The notes below the pieces were generated by a model that did not search any database, had not been told where the DNA came from, and was given only the letters and a program-made list of their open reading frames with translations. DNA of 64,000 nt from Vulcanimicrobiota bacterium. GTDB lineage: Bacteria; Vulcanimicrobiota; Xenobia; Xenobiales; JADMJV01. Where the stretch lies: positions 248,001 through 312,000 of the forward strand of contig JAFKGI010000002.1 of assembly GCA_017307785.1 (NCBI GenBank). The letters are read 5' to 3'. Below are positions 32,046-39,866 of the stretch, one piece after another. The translations under genes were made by a program, and so were the position numbers. Each line of letters starts with the position of its first letter. Within the stretch, counting starts at the first letter, position 1.

Positions 32046-33187
32046 CCGCGCAGCATGCTGAGGAGTGACTCCACGGCCAGTTCGTTGACGACGCGGCGGT
32101 TGCGGCCGTGGGTGACCAGGTAGGTTTCGGTTTCCTCCAGGGCATCCCAATAGTCCTGATCGCAAACCTGGTGGGCTCGCTTGTGAGCCAGCAAGCCGGC
32201 CTGCACCTTGAGAAACTGCGGCAACATGGTCATCTGCATCAGGCTAGGCAAAAGCGGCGGATGCACCACCAGCGCTTTGCGCCAGACCAGGTGAGCCAGA
32301 TAGCGATCGATCTCGGGGTCGAACCGGTCATCCGCCAACTTGTCCAATTCCGCCAGGGTGCCGCTCCAGTTGTAGTGGGGCAGCGCAAAGGCGGCTCCCT
32401 CATAAAGGGCGGCCTCGATCTCGTCCCACTTGTCGCGTTCCAGCGAGAACTTGAAGTAATCGCACATTTGCTGTTGACCCAGCCAGCGCAACTGACCCAT
32501 CGCCGAGCCCGGAGGCATGGCTGGATGGTCCCAAATTTCCGGAAGTTTCTTACCGATGGCCTGAACCCCGTCCTCCAGCGTCGGCAGTTCCGCCATCGTG
32601 CAGGCCAGGCCCAGGGTGGCCTGGGCCAAAGCTTCCCGCAAACCAACCGTTTCGGCGCGAGCCAGCAACTGCTTCTCCAGGCCCAGGTAGTCGCGATAGC
32701 TGACGTAATAGCGATTGTGAATGACCAGACCATCCATGGCCACCTTATTGATGGGCGCCCCGCGTTGCAATTGGGCGCGCAGGTCCGCCTCGTGAGCGGC
32801 GGTGTTGCGCCCATGATTCTGACGGGTGGCCGTGCAGTAGTAGGTGACGCCCGCGAAGATGCCCTCGGGAGTCTGCGTCATGACGAAGGGAAACAACTGA
32901 CAGGTAGCCGGCTTGGCTTCAAAACCAAACTCCCGGTGAATCGAGCACAGCTGGTCTTCCGCCAAGAAGCGGCAGTTGGGGCAGTCCTTCGAATTCTGAA
33001 TGAAGACCTGCTCCTCGACCTGGCGAAACACCGGTCCCTGCTCCTGAATAATGCGCAGCACCAGCGGCTGCTTTTCCAGGTGGGCCACCACTTCAGGCTC
33101 CACCGGAATGTCCCAGCCGGCACGGCAGCCCCGGCCACACATCAGACAGTCGTAATTCTGGTTGGGGTCAAAATGTAGTTTCGTCAA
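32042..33187 (-). CDS. FliB/YkgJ-type Cys-cluster protein, copy 1
   Basis: Belongs to the CxxCxxCC superfamily (PF03692) that includes flagellin lysine N-methylase FliB. N-terminal cluster YDCLMCGRGCRAGWDIPV (Cys 14, 17, 21), then CPNCRFLAEDQLCSIHREFG, EAKPATCQLFPF and YYCTATRQN: seven or more Cys placed to bind an Fe-S cluster. The rest (residues 150-381) is helical, ends in a Trp/Tyr-rich region, and is shared with copy 2. Start: TTG 33187 because AAGGAG lies six nt upstream and it overlaps the copy 2 stop (TTGA). FliB methylates surface lysines; here the target could be pilin or another surface protein. Function not proven. Confidence 0.75.
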   Translation of the reverse strand: MTKLHFDPNQNYDCLMCGRGCRAGWDIPVEPEVVAHLEKQPLVLRIIQEQGPVFRQVEEQVFIQNSKDCPNCRFLAEDQLCSIHREFGFEAKPATCQLFPFVMTQTPEGIFAGVTYYCTATRQNHGRNTAAHEADLRAQLQRGAPINKVAMDGLVIHNRYYVSYRDYLGLEKQLLARAETVGLREALAQATLGLACTMAELPTLEDGVQAIGKKLPEIWDHPAMPPGSAMGQLRWLGQQQMCDYFKFSLERDKWDEIEAALYEGAAFALPHYNWSGTLAELDKLADDRFDPEIDRYLAHLVWRKALVVHPPLLPSLMQMTMLPQFLKVQAGLLAHKRAHQVCDQDYWDALEETETYLVTHGRNRRVVNELAVESLLSMLRG

Positions 33188-34287
33188 ACCGGACTCCTTA
33201 ATTGATCGACCAGGAAGCGTGCGCATCGCTGATAGACGGGCCGCAAACCCCTACAGTGATAGACGAGAAACTTTTCGGCCACGTCCAGAGCGTCCCAATA
33301 ATCTTGCTCTTGCATTTCTCGCCCGCGATGTCGCGCAAAGCCGTGACCGTAAAGCGCCAGGAAGGTCGGCAGAAAGTCCAGCAGACAGAGATTGGAGAGC
33401 AGAGTCGGGTGAATCACCAACTGCTTGCGAAAGACCAGGTGACGCAGATACTTCTCGACCTCGGGGGTGTGGAGTGGCTCCACTCCCTCGAGACCCTGCA
33501 GCGACTCGGTCACCTTTTGAAAGTGAGCGCGAACCGTAGACTCAACACCCTCCAGTTCCGGCAGCAAATGCTCGGAGAGCTGGGCCCACATCTCCCGTCG
33601 CACCGTCTTCAGCAAGTCCGGGTCGGCAGGGACGCAGCCGCTCAACTCCTCAGGACTCGGCCGCGGACTGGTGTTGCGCGGCTTCTTCCAACCGGCCACC
33701 TGTCTGGCCACCCCGGTCAAGGCCTCGGCCAGAGCTGCCTGCATGCCGACAACCTCGGCGCGCTGCAGAATCTGGTCCTCCAGGCGCCTGTAGTCGCTCC
33801 ACTGAGTGAACCAGGAAGCGTGCACCGTCAGGCCGTCCTCGCCCACCATATTGATGGCCGTGCTGGTGCTCAAGAGCGCGGAGACTTCTTCGCCCTGGAC
33901 CGCCAGCGGGCGGCCCAGGTTCTGACGTGCCGCCGTGCATGAGTAAGAAACTCCGACGTAGGTGCCCTCCGGCGTCTGGCTCAGGATGTAGGGGAACAGA
34001 CGGCAAATGTTCGGCTTGGCTTCGACCCCGATGTGTCGATGGATGCCGCACAACAAGTCCGGCTCCAGATAGCCGCAAGCAGGCGTCATGTTGAGGACGG
34101 GACCGGCCTTTTTCTCGATCAGGGCGGCGCCGTGCTGCTGGATGACCCGCAAGGTCAAGGGATGACCTTCCAACTGACTCCGGATCGGCTCCTCGACAGC
34201 GATATCCCAACCCGCCTGGCAGCTACGCCCACACTGAACGCAGTCGTAGTTCTGGTCAGCGGGAAGATGTAGGGAGGCGGGGTCCAT
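33184..34287 (-). CDS. FliB/YkgJ-type Cys-cluster protein, copy 2
   Basis: 367-aa paralogue of copy 1 and first gene of this minus-strand pair. It keeps YDCVQCGRSCQAGWDIAV (Cys 16, 19, 23), CGYLEPDLLCGIHRHIG, EAKPNICRLFPY and YSCTAARQN, and the later blocks EQDYWDALD and LVFRKQLVIHPTLL. It differs by a Pro/Ser-rich insertion near residue 205 (KKPRNTSPRPSPEELSG). ATG 34287 has no good ribosome-binding site. Same possible role as copy 1; two coupled copies suggest a heteromer or two substrates. Confidence 0.75.
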   Translation of the reverse strand: MDPASLHLPADQNYDCVQCGRSCQAGWDIAVEEPIRSQLEGHPLTLRVIQQHGAALIEKKAGPVLNMTPACGYLEPDLLCGIHRHIGVEAKPNICRLFPYILSQTPEGTYVGVSYSCTAARQNLGRPLAVQGEEVSALLSTSTAINMVGEDGLTVHASWFTQWSDYRRLEDQILQRAEVVGMQAALAEALTGVARQVAGWKKPRNTSPRPSPEELSGCVPADPDLLKTVRREMWAQLSEHLLPELEGVESTVRAHFQKVTESLQGLEGVEPLHTPEVEKYLRHLVFRKQLVIHPTLLSNLCLLDFLPTFLALYGHGFARHRGREMQEQDYWDALDVAEKFLVYHCRGLRPVYQRCARFLVDQLRSPV

Positions 34288-34447
34288 GGATTGTTAAGGG
34301 TTCCAAACCGATCGAATCAGTCCTGCGCAGGTTTTGCTCGCCGGCCCGTGTAACATGCATGTAACAAACTAGCAATGTCTCTTTACTCTCGCCGGCCGGG
34401 TGGGATAAGCGGAGTGTAAGAGTGATGACCGGGAAAGGGCGAACCAG

Positions 34448-35224
34448 ATGGCAATCAACATGATGAACCCCATGATGATGGGCGGCATGAATCCCATGAT
34501 GATGGGTGGGATGGGCTTCGGCAATCCCATGATGATGCAGATGATGCAAATGATGCAGATGATGCAGATGATGATGGGCCAGATGCAGGGCATGATGAAC
34601 CCGATGATGATGGGTCAGATGGGCGGTGGAATGCCCATGGGTATGCCGATGGGCGACGTCATGGGCGGCTTCAACGGAATGCAGCCGAACTACTCGCAGC
34701 AAATGTCGATGCCCGGTTATATGCCCCAACCCTATATGAACCAGTCGCCCTGGAGTGGCGGCTTCCCTTATCAGCAGCCCTCTTACGGAGGCCCCCAAGG
34801 TTCCTGGTCTAACGCCCCGCTGGCCGCTCCCACCGACTTCCGTGGAGGCAGTGCCTTCGGCAACGCCCTCGCCCGCAATTCCGCCAACGTCTGCCAGACC
34901 ATGGGTAGCGCCGGCGGCCGTTGCTACCGCGGCGTCAAAAATGCGCTGGCCCCGATGGGCGTTCATCTGCAGGGCGGCTCGGCCTATATGGCTGCCGACC
35001 AGTTGGCAGGCAATCCTCGCTTCCGAGAAATTCAGGTGTCCCGTGACCAGCTGCGCAACCTGCCTCCCGGTGCGGTAGTGGTTTGGGCCCAGGGCCCCGG
35101 TCACCCTCACGGACACATTTCGGTATCGCTGGGCAACGGAATGGAAGGCAGCGACAAGCTGCGCCGTCAGATCACCAACTACCCGTCCCGCCCCCGAGTC
35201 TTCATCCCCAACCAGGGTCAGTAA
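34448..35224 (+). CDS. Methionine-rich protein with C-terminal CHAP/NlpC-like cysteine hydrolase domain
   Basis: The first 80 residues contain 36 Met, arranged as NPMMMGG and QMM repeats; residues 80-130 are rich in Pro, Tyr, Gln and Gly. Residues 150-258 look like a papain-fold amidase: a Cys in GRCYRGVKNALAPMG, then LPPGAVVVWAQ, and HPHGHISVSLGNG, placing Cys and His in the CHAP/NlpC order. There is no signal peptide, so the enzyme is cytosolic or exported by another way. ATG 34448 with GGGAAAGGG nearby upstream. The gene stands alone between the Cys-cluster genes and a terminator. The Met-rich part could bind Cu(I)/Ag(I), make a condensate, or act as an oxidant sink. Confidence 0.7.
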   Translation: MAINMMNPMMMGGMNPMMMGGMGFGNPMMMQMMQMMQMMQMMMGQMQGMMNPMMMGQMGGGMPMGMPMGDVMGGFNGMQPNYSQQMSMPGYMPQPYMNQSPWSGGFPYQQPSYGGPQGSWSNAPLAAPTDFRGGSAFGNALARNSANVCQTMGSAGGRCYRGVKNALAPMGVHLQGGSAYMAADQLAGNPRFREIQVSRDQLRNLPPGAVVVWAQGPGHPHGHISVSLGNGMEGSDKLRRQITNYPSRPRVFIPNQGQ

Positions 35225-35238
35225 TCCTCACCCTGGCG

Positions 35239-35269
35239 AAAAAAGCCCGGCTACGGCCGGGCTTTTTTT
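35239..35269. terminator. Terminator shared by convergent genes
   Basis: AGCCCGGC / GCCGGGCT with a TACG loop, preceded by six A and followed by seven T. It ends the plus-strand Met-rich gene and can also serve the minus-strand PAP2 gene, whose stop lies in the stem. Confidence 0.92.
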
Positions 35270-35862
35270 ATGATCCAACCAGAAATCAGGATCCCCAGAA
35301 CAGCCACACAAAATCCGCCCAGAATGTCCCAGCAATAGTGGGAGCGGGTGGTCACGATGGTCAGGCTGAGTAGAAACAAGCCTCCATAAAGCAGCCAGCG
35401 ATTGAGACCATCGCAAGCCAGCGCCCAGCAATCGATGGTGGGCAAAAAGATGTGACCCGAGGGAAAGCAGCAGGCGAAACCGTCAGTATTGACGGTCAGG
35501 TTATACAGCCATGTCGTCCAACTTCCGTCCGGTCGAAGAATGGGCCGCACGATCGTGGTGGGCAAAAAAATCCAGAATAGTAGCGTGAACAGCATCATGA
35601 TCAGATAGGCGACCTGCGCTCGACGCACCACCGACGGCGTCCGGATCAGCAGCGCCAATCCCGGAGAGAGCAACAGAAAACCGAGATAGGGCCAGATGGT
35701 CCAGGGCCAAAACGGCAGCATCTCATCCAGCCGGGTCTTGGGCAGGTGCATGGGCGGACGGGGCGGATGGGTGCACAAATAAGCGTAAAGACACGATTGA
35801 AAAAGGGTCAGGGGCAATACCCATTTCCAGTTGGAACGCACCGCTTGAGCCCAGGTCAGCAT
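35251..35862 (-). CDS. PAP2-family membrane phosphatase
   Basis: Integral membrane phosphatase of 203 aa with about six helices. The signature is split as expected: PSGH in ACCFPSGHIFLPT near residue 134, then SLTIVTTRSHYCWDILGG with the catalytic His near residue 172. The first motif (KxxxxxxRP) is visible as IVRPILRP only in part. Enzymes of this type remove phosphate from phosphatidate or polyprenyl diphosphate on the outer membrane leaflet. ATG 35862; GGGG just upstream. Given the glycan genes, undecaprenyl-diphosphate recycling is possible; a lipid phosphatase is equally so. Confidence 0.82.
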   Translation of the reverse strand: MLTWAQAVRSNWKWVLPLTLFQSCLYAYLCTHPPRPPMHLPKTRLDEMLPFWPWTIWPYLGFLLLSPGLALLIRTPSVVRRAQVAYLIMMLFTLLFWIFLPTTIVRPILRPDGSWTTWLYNLTVNTDGFACCFPSGHIFLPTIDCWALACDGLNRWLLYGGLFLLSLTIVTTRSHYCWDILGGFCVAVLGILISGWIIKKARP

Positions 35863-35937
35863 CGCCCCGGCGAATTTGCGCGAAGACCTTGAGGTCCCTG
35901 CGAAGGGAGCGTTGCGCGAACCTCAAATGGGGCATCC

Positions 35938-37293
35938 ATGGACGACGAAGAGTTCGCCAATCTGGTGCCGGACGAAGACGAGGAAATTCCCGAGGACGCC
36001 GAGGACCTCGAGGAAAGCACGCCCGAGGACCCCCTCGAGGTGGTGGCTCGTTGTCGCGAGTATACCGAGGTGGAACCCTTTGAGGAGCTGAAGAAAGAAG
36101 CCGAGCGCTTCTTGCGCGGCGAAATCGGTTCCGAGCTGGTCAAAGAAAAGTGGCTGGCCCTGGATCAGGAACTCGCCGCCCGCCACCACTACTTCCAGGA
36201 AGGTCTGCGCTTTCAGGAGTGGAGCGAGCAACTGGTCGTCACGGGACGCCAGATCTTCGAGCAGTTCGAATGGATCCAGGATCAGATGGGTCGCCTGGAC
36301 GTGGGACTGGAAACCGCCCAGGAGTTGGAAGTCGCCTACGCTCTCGAGCAGATTCACGCTTCGCTGGCCGTGCTCAAGAGCTCGTACCAGACTCTACGCG
36401 ACCTTCAGAGTAGCCTTCCAAACCTGTCCGAGAACCCCATGGTGGCCGAACTGGTGCGCGTCGGTCAGCTCACAATGCAGCAAAAGATACCGGTAGAGTC
36501 GTTCTTAGAACGCCTGGCCGTGTATGCGGACATGCAAGAACGCCTCCAACAGGCGCTCCTTACCGCCCAACCCGCTCCCAGAGAACGCTCCATCTTGGAA
36601 GCCGAGCGCGCCAACCTGGAAGAAGCTTTTTCTCACCAGCAGCGCGGACTGGATGAACTGCACGGCTTCGCCGAAAACCTGGAACCGGCCGAGTTGGAAA
36701 AGGGCATTGCCTCCCTGGAGCAAGGCTCGCAATTGCAACTGCGCCTGCGCGAGCGCCTGCTGCAAACGGTCGGCACGGAAGACACCAGAGCTTGTCCCTT
36801 CTGCGGCGCCGACAACCAGGCCCAGAGCCGCTTCTGCAACTCTTGCCAGGCCCGCCTGCCCGAAAACCTGGCCGTACAAGCGGAAGAAATCTCTCTCAGC
36901 AGCTCTCAAGGAAACGGTCTCCCCAGCCACTTTCAGCGATTGGTCACGGCGGTAGAGCAACGACAACAGGAACAACTGGACGACGCCGGCTGGCAGTCCA
37001 CTCTGAGCTGGTTTCGAGGCCTCTATACCAACGTCTGCCGACAACGGGACCGTCGCAAGCCGCCGCCCGCCGACATCCCGCCCGAGCAACTGGAGCTGCT
37101 GGAAAGGGCCGGTGAATCGCTCACGACAGGCCTGGAACTGATCGGTGAAGGCCTGGCCGTTCTCGAAGCCGGTGAAGAGCTACCCTCTGGCGTTGAGCTC
37201 ATTCTAAAGGGCGGCGAGAAGCTTCAGGAGATGCCCAACTGGCTGGACGAAGCCACCAACCTAACGAACGCCCTGCAAGAAAGCCAGGCTTAA
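35938..37293 (+). CDS. Coiled-coil protein with acidic N terminus and zinc ribbon, 451 aa
   Basis: Not recognised as a family. Residues 1-35 are extremely acidic (MDDEEFANLVPDEDEEIPED). Residues 40-275 are almost all helical with heptad-like Leu/Glu/Gln spacing. A zinc ribbon follows near residue 285 (CPFCGADNQAQSRFCNSCQ, four Cys). The last 120 residues are helical with repeated ELI/EAGEEL units. No signal peptide or membrane segment. The ATG has GGGG nine nt upstream. The gene end overlaps the convergent Cys-cluster gene by 33 bp. Possibly a scaffold; nothing more can be said. Confidence 0.65.
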   Translation: MDDEEFANLVPDEDEEIPEDAEDLEESTPEDPLEVVARCREYTEVEPFEELKKEAERFLRGEIGSELVKEKWLALDQELAARHHYFQEGLRFQEWSEQLVVTGRQIFEQFEWIQDQMGRLDVGLETAQELEVAYALEQIHASLAVLKSSYQTLRDLQSSLPNLSENPMVAELVRVGQLTMQQKIPVESFLERLAVYADMQERLQQALLTAQPAPRERSILEAERANLEEAFSHQQRGLDELHGFAENLEPAELEKGIASLEQGSQLQLRLRERLLQTVGTEDTRACPFCGADNQAQSRFCNSCQARLPENLAVQAEEISLSSSQGNGLPSHFQRLVTAVEQRQQEQLDDAGWQSTLSWFRGLYTNVCRQRDRRKPPPADIPPEQLELLERAGESLTTGLELIGEGLAVLEAGEELPSGVELILKGGEKLQEMPNWLDEATNLTNALQESQA

Positions 37294-38271
37294 CGGCGCC
37301 AGAAAATCCTCCCAGCCCTGGGCGTGAAAAGTCAGACGACGCTCAACTTCGCGCACGGCCAGGCGACGCATGAGTGCCGTCGGCTTACTGTTCGCCTCCA
37401 GCGCCTGTTGCCAGGTCCAATAGCGAATCATCTCGTTGACCAGAGGCAACAAGCAAACCCGCGCGTGGACGGAGGGCTGACCCCAGAGAAACTTGCGGAA
37501 GAGCAGATGCCGAAAAAAGCCCTCCACTTGCTGCCAGTGGTCGGGTTCCTCAAGCTCGAGCCGCGCCTGGATCTGACGTGGCTCGACCCAGCCTGGAAAA
37601 ATGTGGCTGAAGTAGCTCCCCCCTTGCGCCTGGGCGGAGAGCACCTGTTGAGCCCTCTGCGGCTGACCGTCGGCCTCACTGATGGCCAGCAGACCGCGCA
37701 GAGTGCGCTGGCAACTGGACTCGATTTCCTCACTCAACCAGCTCAGCCGAGCCGTTCCCAAACCCGCCAGATTGTCCTGAACGATGGCCAGAGAAACGCC
37801 CAGAGCGGCACTGAAGGCTCCGTTGCCGAAGCACAACTGATCGCCCAAGAACTCCTCGATCTGCAGATAGGACTCCCAGGCGCAGGGCCTGCCCTCGGTT
37901 AACTCCGCGCGAATTCGCTGAGCCGGCAGCTCCTCCCAGTCCCGATCCTCTCGACCGATCCGCGGCCCCAAACCCTGAGCCACAGCCGTACAGGCAAAGG
38001 AGGCCCCGATAAAGCGACCGCCGGGCGTATCCACGGCCCGAAAGGGAAAGTGCCGACAGGCGCTGGGACGCTGCTCATAAACCTGGCAACGGTCCTCCTG
38101 AGCCTCCGAGAGATTGGGGCAGCCATCCGGCAAACAGCGCAGATAAAGCCGGCCATCCGGCTTCCTCTCGGCCGCCGCCAACGTCTGACCGGGGTCCAGG
38201 TCCACCTCGAACATCTCGCAACTATTGCCACAGTGGACACATTCGTAGTTCAGCGGAGGTAGAAAAGCCAT
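37261..38271 (-). CDS. FliB/YkgJ-type Cys-cluster protein, copy 3
   Basis: Third, more distant member of the CxxCxxCC superfamily in 6 kb. It has YECVHCGNSCEMFEVDL (Cys 11, 14, 18), CLPDGCPNLSEAQEDRCQVYEQRPSACRHFPF and FACTAVAQ, which resembles the generic YkgJ form more than copies 1 and 2. The second half is helical, with a Trp-rich region (RYWTWQQALEAN) comparable to the others. ATG 38271; a GTG two codons earlier is possible. Divergent from the GapR-like gene across 136 nt that hold two operator-like palindromes. Its 3' end overlaps the zinc-ribbon gene by 33 bp. Confidence 0.72.
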   Translation of the reverse strand: MAFLPPLNYECVHCGNSCEMFEVDLDPGQTLAAAERKPDGRLYLRCLPDGCPNLSEAQEDRCQVYEQRPSACRHFPFRAVDTPGGRFIGASFACTAVAQGLGPRIGREDRDWEELPAQRIRAELTEGRPCAWESYLQIEEFLGDQLCFGNGAFSAALGVSLAIVQDNLAGLGTARLSWLSEEIESSCQRTLRGLLAISEADGQPQRAQQVLSAQAQGGSYFSHIFPGWVEPRQIQARLELEEPDHWQQVEGFFRHLLFRKFLWGQPSVHARVCLLPLVNEMIRYWTWQQALEANSKPTALMRRLAVREVERRLTFHAQGWEDFLAPLSLAFLQGVR

Positions 38272-38321
38272 GGGCACAGTTCGTTCAGTCTCTGGCCGCT
38301 TCTGGCCTTCTCCCGAAAAAT

Positions 38322-38371
38322 TGTTCGACGAACAAAAGGGCTTTAGTTTCGAACAAGTGAATTGGATTCAC
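38322..38371. promoter_or_regulatory. Two operator-like palindromes between divergent genes
   Basis: A perfect 15-bp palindrome TTGTTCGACGAACAA (38322-38336), a further copy of the half-site CGAACAA exactly 20 nt downstream of the first direct half-site (38350-38356), and a second perfect palindrome GTGAATTGGATTCAC (38357-38371). They lie between the copy 3 Cys-cluster gene (minus) and the GapR-like gene (plus). The regulator is unknown. Confidence 0.55.
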
Positions 38372-38407
38372 GTAAAAATCGAATCATTGTCAAGGAGAAG
38401 CTCAACC

Positions 38408-38671
38408 GTGAACCAGGAAGCCAAGATTTTCAGCCAGACTCTGGGCGATCAGCTCAACAAATTCATTTCTCGCATCGAAGCCCTGGAAGAAGAGAAGACC
38501 GGCATCATGTCGGCCATCAAAGACCTCTTCCAGGAAGCCAAAGGCGAGGGCGTCGACGTGCGCGCCCTCAAGGAATTGCTGAAGATGCGCAAGATGGAGC
38601 AACTGGACGTGCAAGAGCAGCAGTCCACTCTGCACCAGTACATGAGCGCCCTGGGAATGTCCCACAACTAA
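38408..38671 (+). CDS. GapR/DUF2312-like small DNA-binding protein, 87 aa
   Basis: The core FISRIEALEEEKTGIMSAIKDLF, then EAKGEGVDVRALKELLKMRKM and the end YMSALGM match, block by block, the DUF2312/GapR family: an N-terminal coiled-coil dimer helix with RIE.LEEEK, the EAKG.G.D..ALK hinge, and a C-terminal helix before the YxxALGM end. GapR of Caulobacter binds overtwisted DNA ahead of polymerases and helps topoisomerases; the family is usually alphaproteobacterial. GTG start with AAGGAG ten nt upstream. Palindromes lie 36-85 nt upstream and a perfect terminator follows. Assignment rests on motif likeness only. Confidence 0.72.
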   Translation: MNQEAKIFSQTLGDQLNKFISRIEALEEEKTGIMSAIKDLFQEAKGEGVDVRALKELLKMRKMEQLDVQEQQSTLHQYMSALGMSHN

Positions 38672-38686
38672 CGAACTTTCAGCCCA

Positions 38687-38723
38687 CAAAAAAAGACTCT
38701 CGGAAATCCGAGAGTCTTTTTTT
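38687..38723. terminator. Bidirectional terminator after the GapR-like gene
   Basis: Seven A, a perfect 10-bp stem (GACTCTCGGA with TCCGAGAGTC), a two-base loop and seven T. It can also end the minus-strand gene that stops at 38741. Confidence 0.95.
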
Positions 38724-38740
38724 GTCCGTCAGAACGGACT

Positions 38741-39109
38741 CTAGGGAAGCTTTTCTTCCTTGCCGCCAATTTTCAGCGGCGGGATGGACTGCGCTTCGGT
38801 CTTGCCCGTGACTTTGACTTCGACCACCATCGGCTTGGTGATCTTGCTCAAAGCTTCGTCGGCGCGAAACTTGTCGCGTTCGGCTCGGACCGCGTTGGGC
38901 GTGCCTCCACCGTTGTAGTAAAGCATATCATTGAAGCCCTTGTTGACCCAATAGGCCTCGCGGGAGTCCAGGAATTCGACATCCTGGCCTCCGTCGTTCT
39001 TCTTTTCGGTAGTCGTCTTTGTCGTAGAGGTATCGGCCTCGGCACCTTGGCACCAACCGGGCACCGCCAGGCAACCCAGGACCAAAGCACTCAAAACAAT
39101 GCGGCGCAT
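38741..39109 (-). CDS. Small secreted protein of unknown function, 122 aa
   Basis: Signal peptide MRRIVLSALVLGCLAVPGWCQG, with cleavage likely near residue 22; a lipobox reading (cleavage before Cys 14 or 20) is less likely. The mature part is polar and Lys/Thr-rich (TSTTKTTTEKKNDGGQD), has a short patch with many aromatics (REAYWVNKGFNDMLYYNGGG), and ends in a beta-like region. ATG with AGGGG six nt upstream. Single gene, no recognised domain. Confidence 0.65.
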   Translation of the reverse strand: MRRIVLSALVLGCLAVPGWCQGAEADTSTTKTTTEKKNDGGQDVEFLDSREAYWVNKGFNDMLYYNGGGTPNAVRAERDKFRADEALSKITKPMVVEVKVTGKTEAQSIPPLKIGGKEEKLP

Positions 39110-39191
39110 GGAAAACCCCTCTCTGGTAGTTTGAATAGTCTTCTAATGGGGCATGGCGGCCTCCTGCCGAAAACCATCCTTTGACGAGAAC

Positions 39192-39821
39192 TTAAGGCGC
39201 GTTCTTAAGCGAGTAGTTCAGTAATTCTCGCAACAGCGTAGCCTGGTCCATAGCATCGTCGAGCGCGTTGTGCGGATACGGCTTGGGCGGCCGGAAAAGG
39301 CCGCGCCGGGCCAGGCGGGAGCGCAATTGTCGGCGCTCGCAGCGAAAGATGCCCTGAGCCAGACTGGCGATGTCCAGACAGGCGTAACCAAAGGGATTGC
39401 TACCCAGAAAGCGCTGAGCATAGTAGCCGATGAAGGGTTGATCGAAGCTGGCCGGCCAGGCCGCCATCATGAACTTGGGCACGCTGAGACGCAGGTCGGC
39501 CAGATAGTCGGCCAGCTTCTGAATGCCTTCCAGCGGCTCCAGGCCGTTCTCCAGCAAATGTTCGCTGGTCAAACCGTGAACCTCGTTGGCGGCAGCCAGT
39601 TCGCCCGCCCCCTCCAGCGGTCGAAACTCGCAATAAAAGGTCTTCTCTCCCAGACGCCAGGCCGGGTTGGCCACATCGGGGGGCAGTACCGGAACGCAGC
39701 CCACACTGACCAGCGAGTAGAGGCCGGGAAAGGGACCGGAAGCTTCAACATCCAGACTTAGATAGAACACTGCCGCCGAGTTCTCGCTTCGTGCCGGAAT
39801 TCCCAGGGGCGGGGCAGGCAT
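39192..39821 (-). CDS. DEDDh-type 3'-5' exonuclease
   Basis: RNase T/DnaQ-like exonuclease fold: Exo I is the D-x-E of YLSLDVEASG, Exo II lies in the region around SVPKFMMAAWPASFDQPF (Asp as third metal ligand), and Exo III is NALDDAMDQA preceded by the catalytic His of PYPHNALDD. 209 aa from the ATG 39821; the frame goes on upstream without another ATG and the extra 40 residues are not family-like. No ribosome-binding site is seen. Divergent from the aminopeptidase gene with a 45-nt gap. The substrate (RNA or DNA) is not clear. Confidence 0.8.
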   Translation of the reverse strand: MPAPPLGIPARSENSAAVFYLSLDVEASGPFPGLYSLVSVGCVPVLPPDVANPAWRLGEKTFYCEFRPLEGAGELAAANEVHGLTSEHLLENGLEPLEGIQKLADYLADLRLSVPKFMMAAWPASFDQPFIGYYAQRFLGSNPFGYACLDIASLAQGIFRCERRQLRSRLARRGLFRPPKPYPHNALDDAMDQATLLRELLNYSLKNAP

Positions 39822-39866
39822 TTTTCGAGCGCGACTCAAAGCCAACCGTCTTGGAGGACATCGGCC

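Noticed and set aside
38322..38336. LexA/SOS box
   Set aside because: The half-sites resemble GTTCG/CGAAC but in the orientation opposite to the Bacillus-type box, and no lexA or other SOS gene is adjacent; left as an unassigned palindrome.
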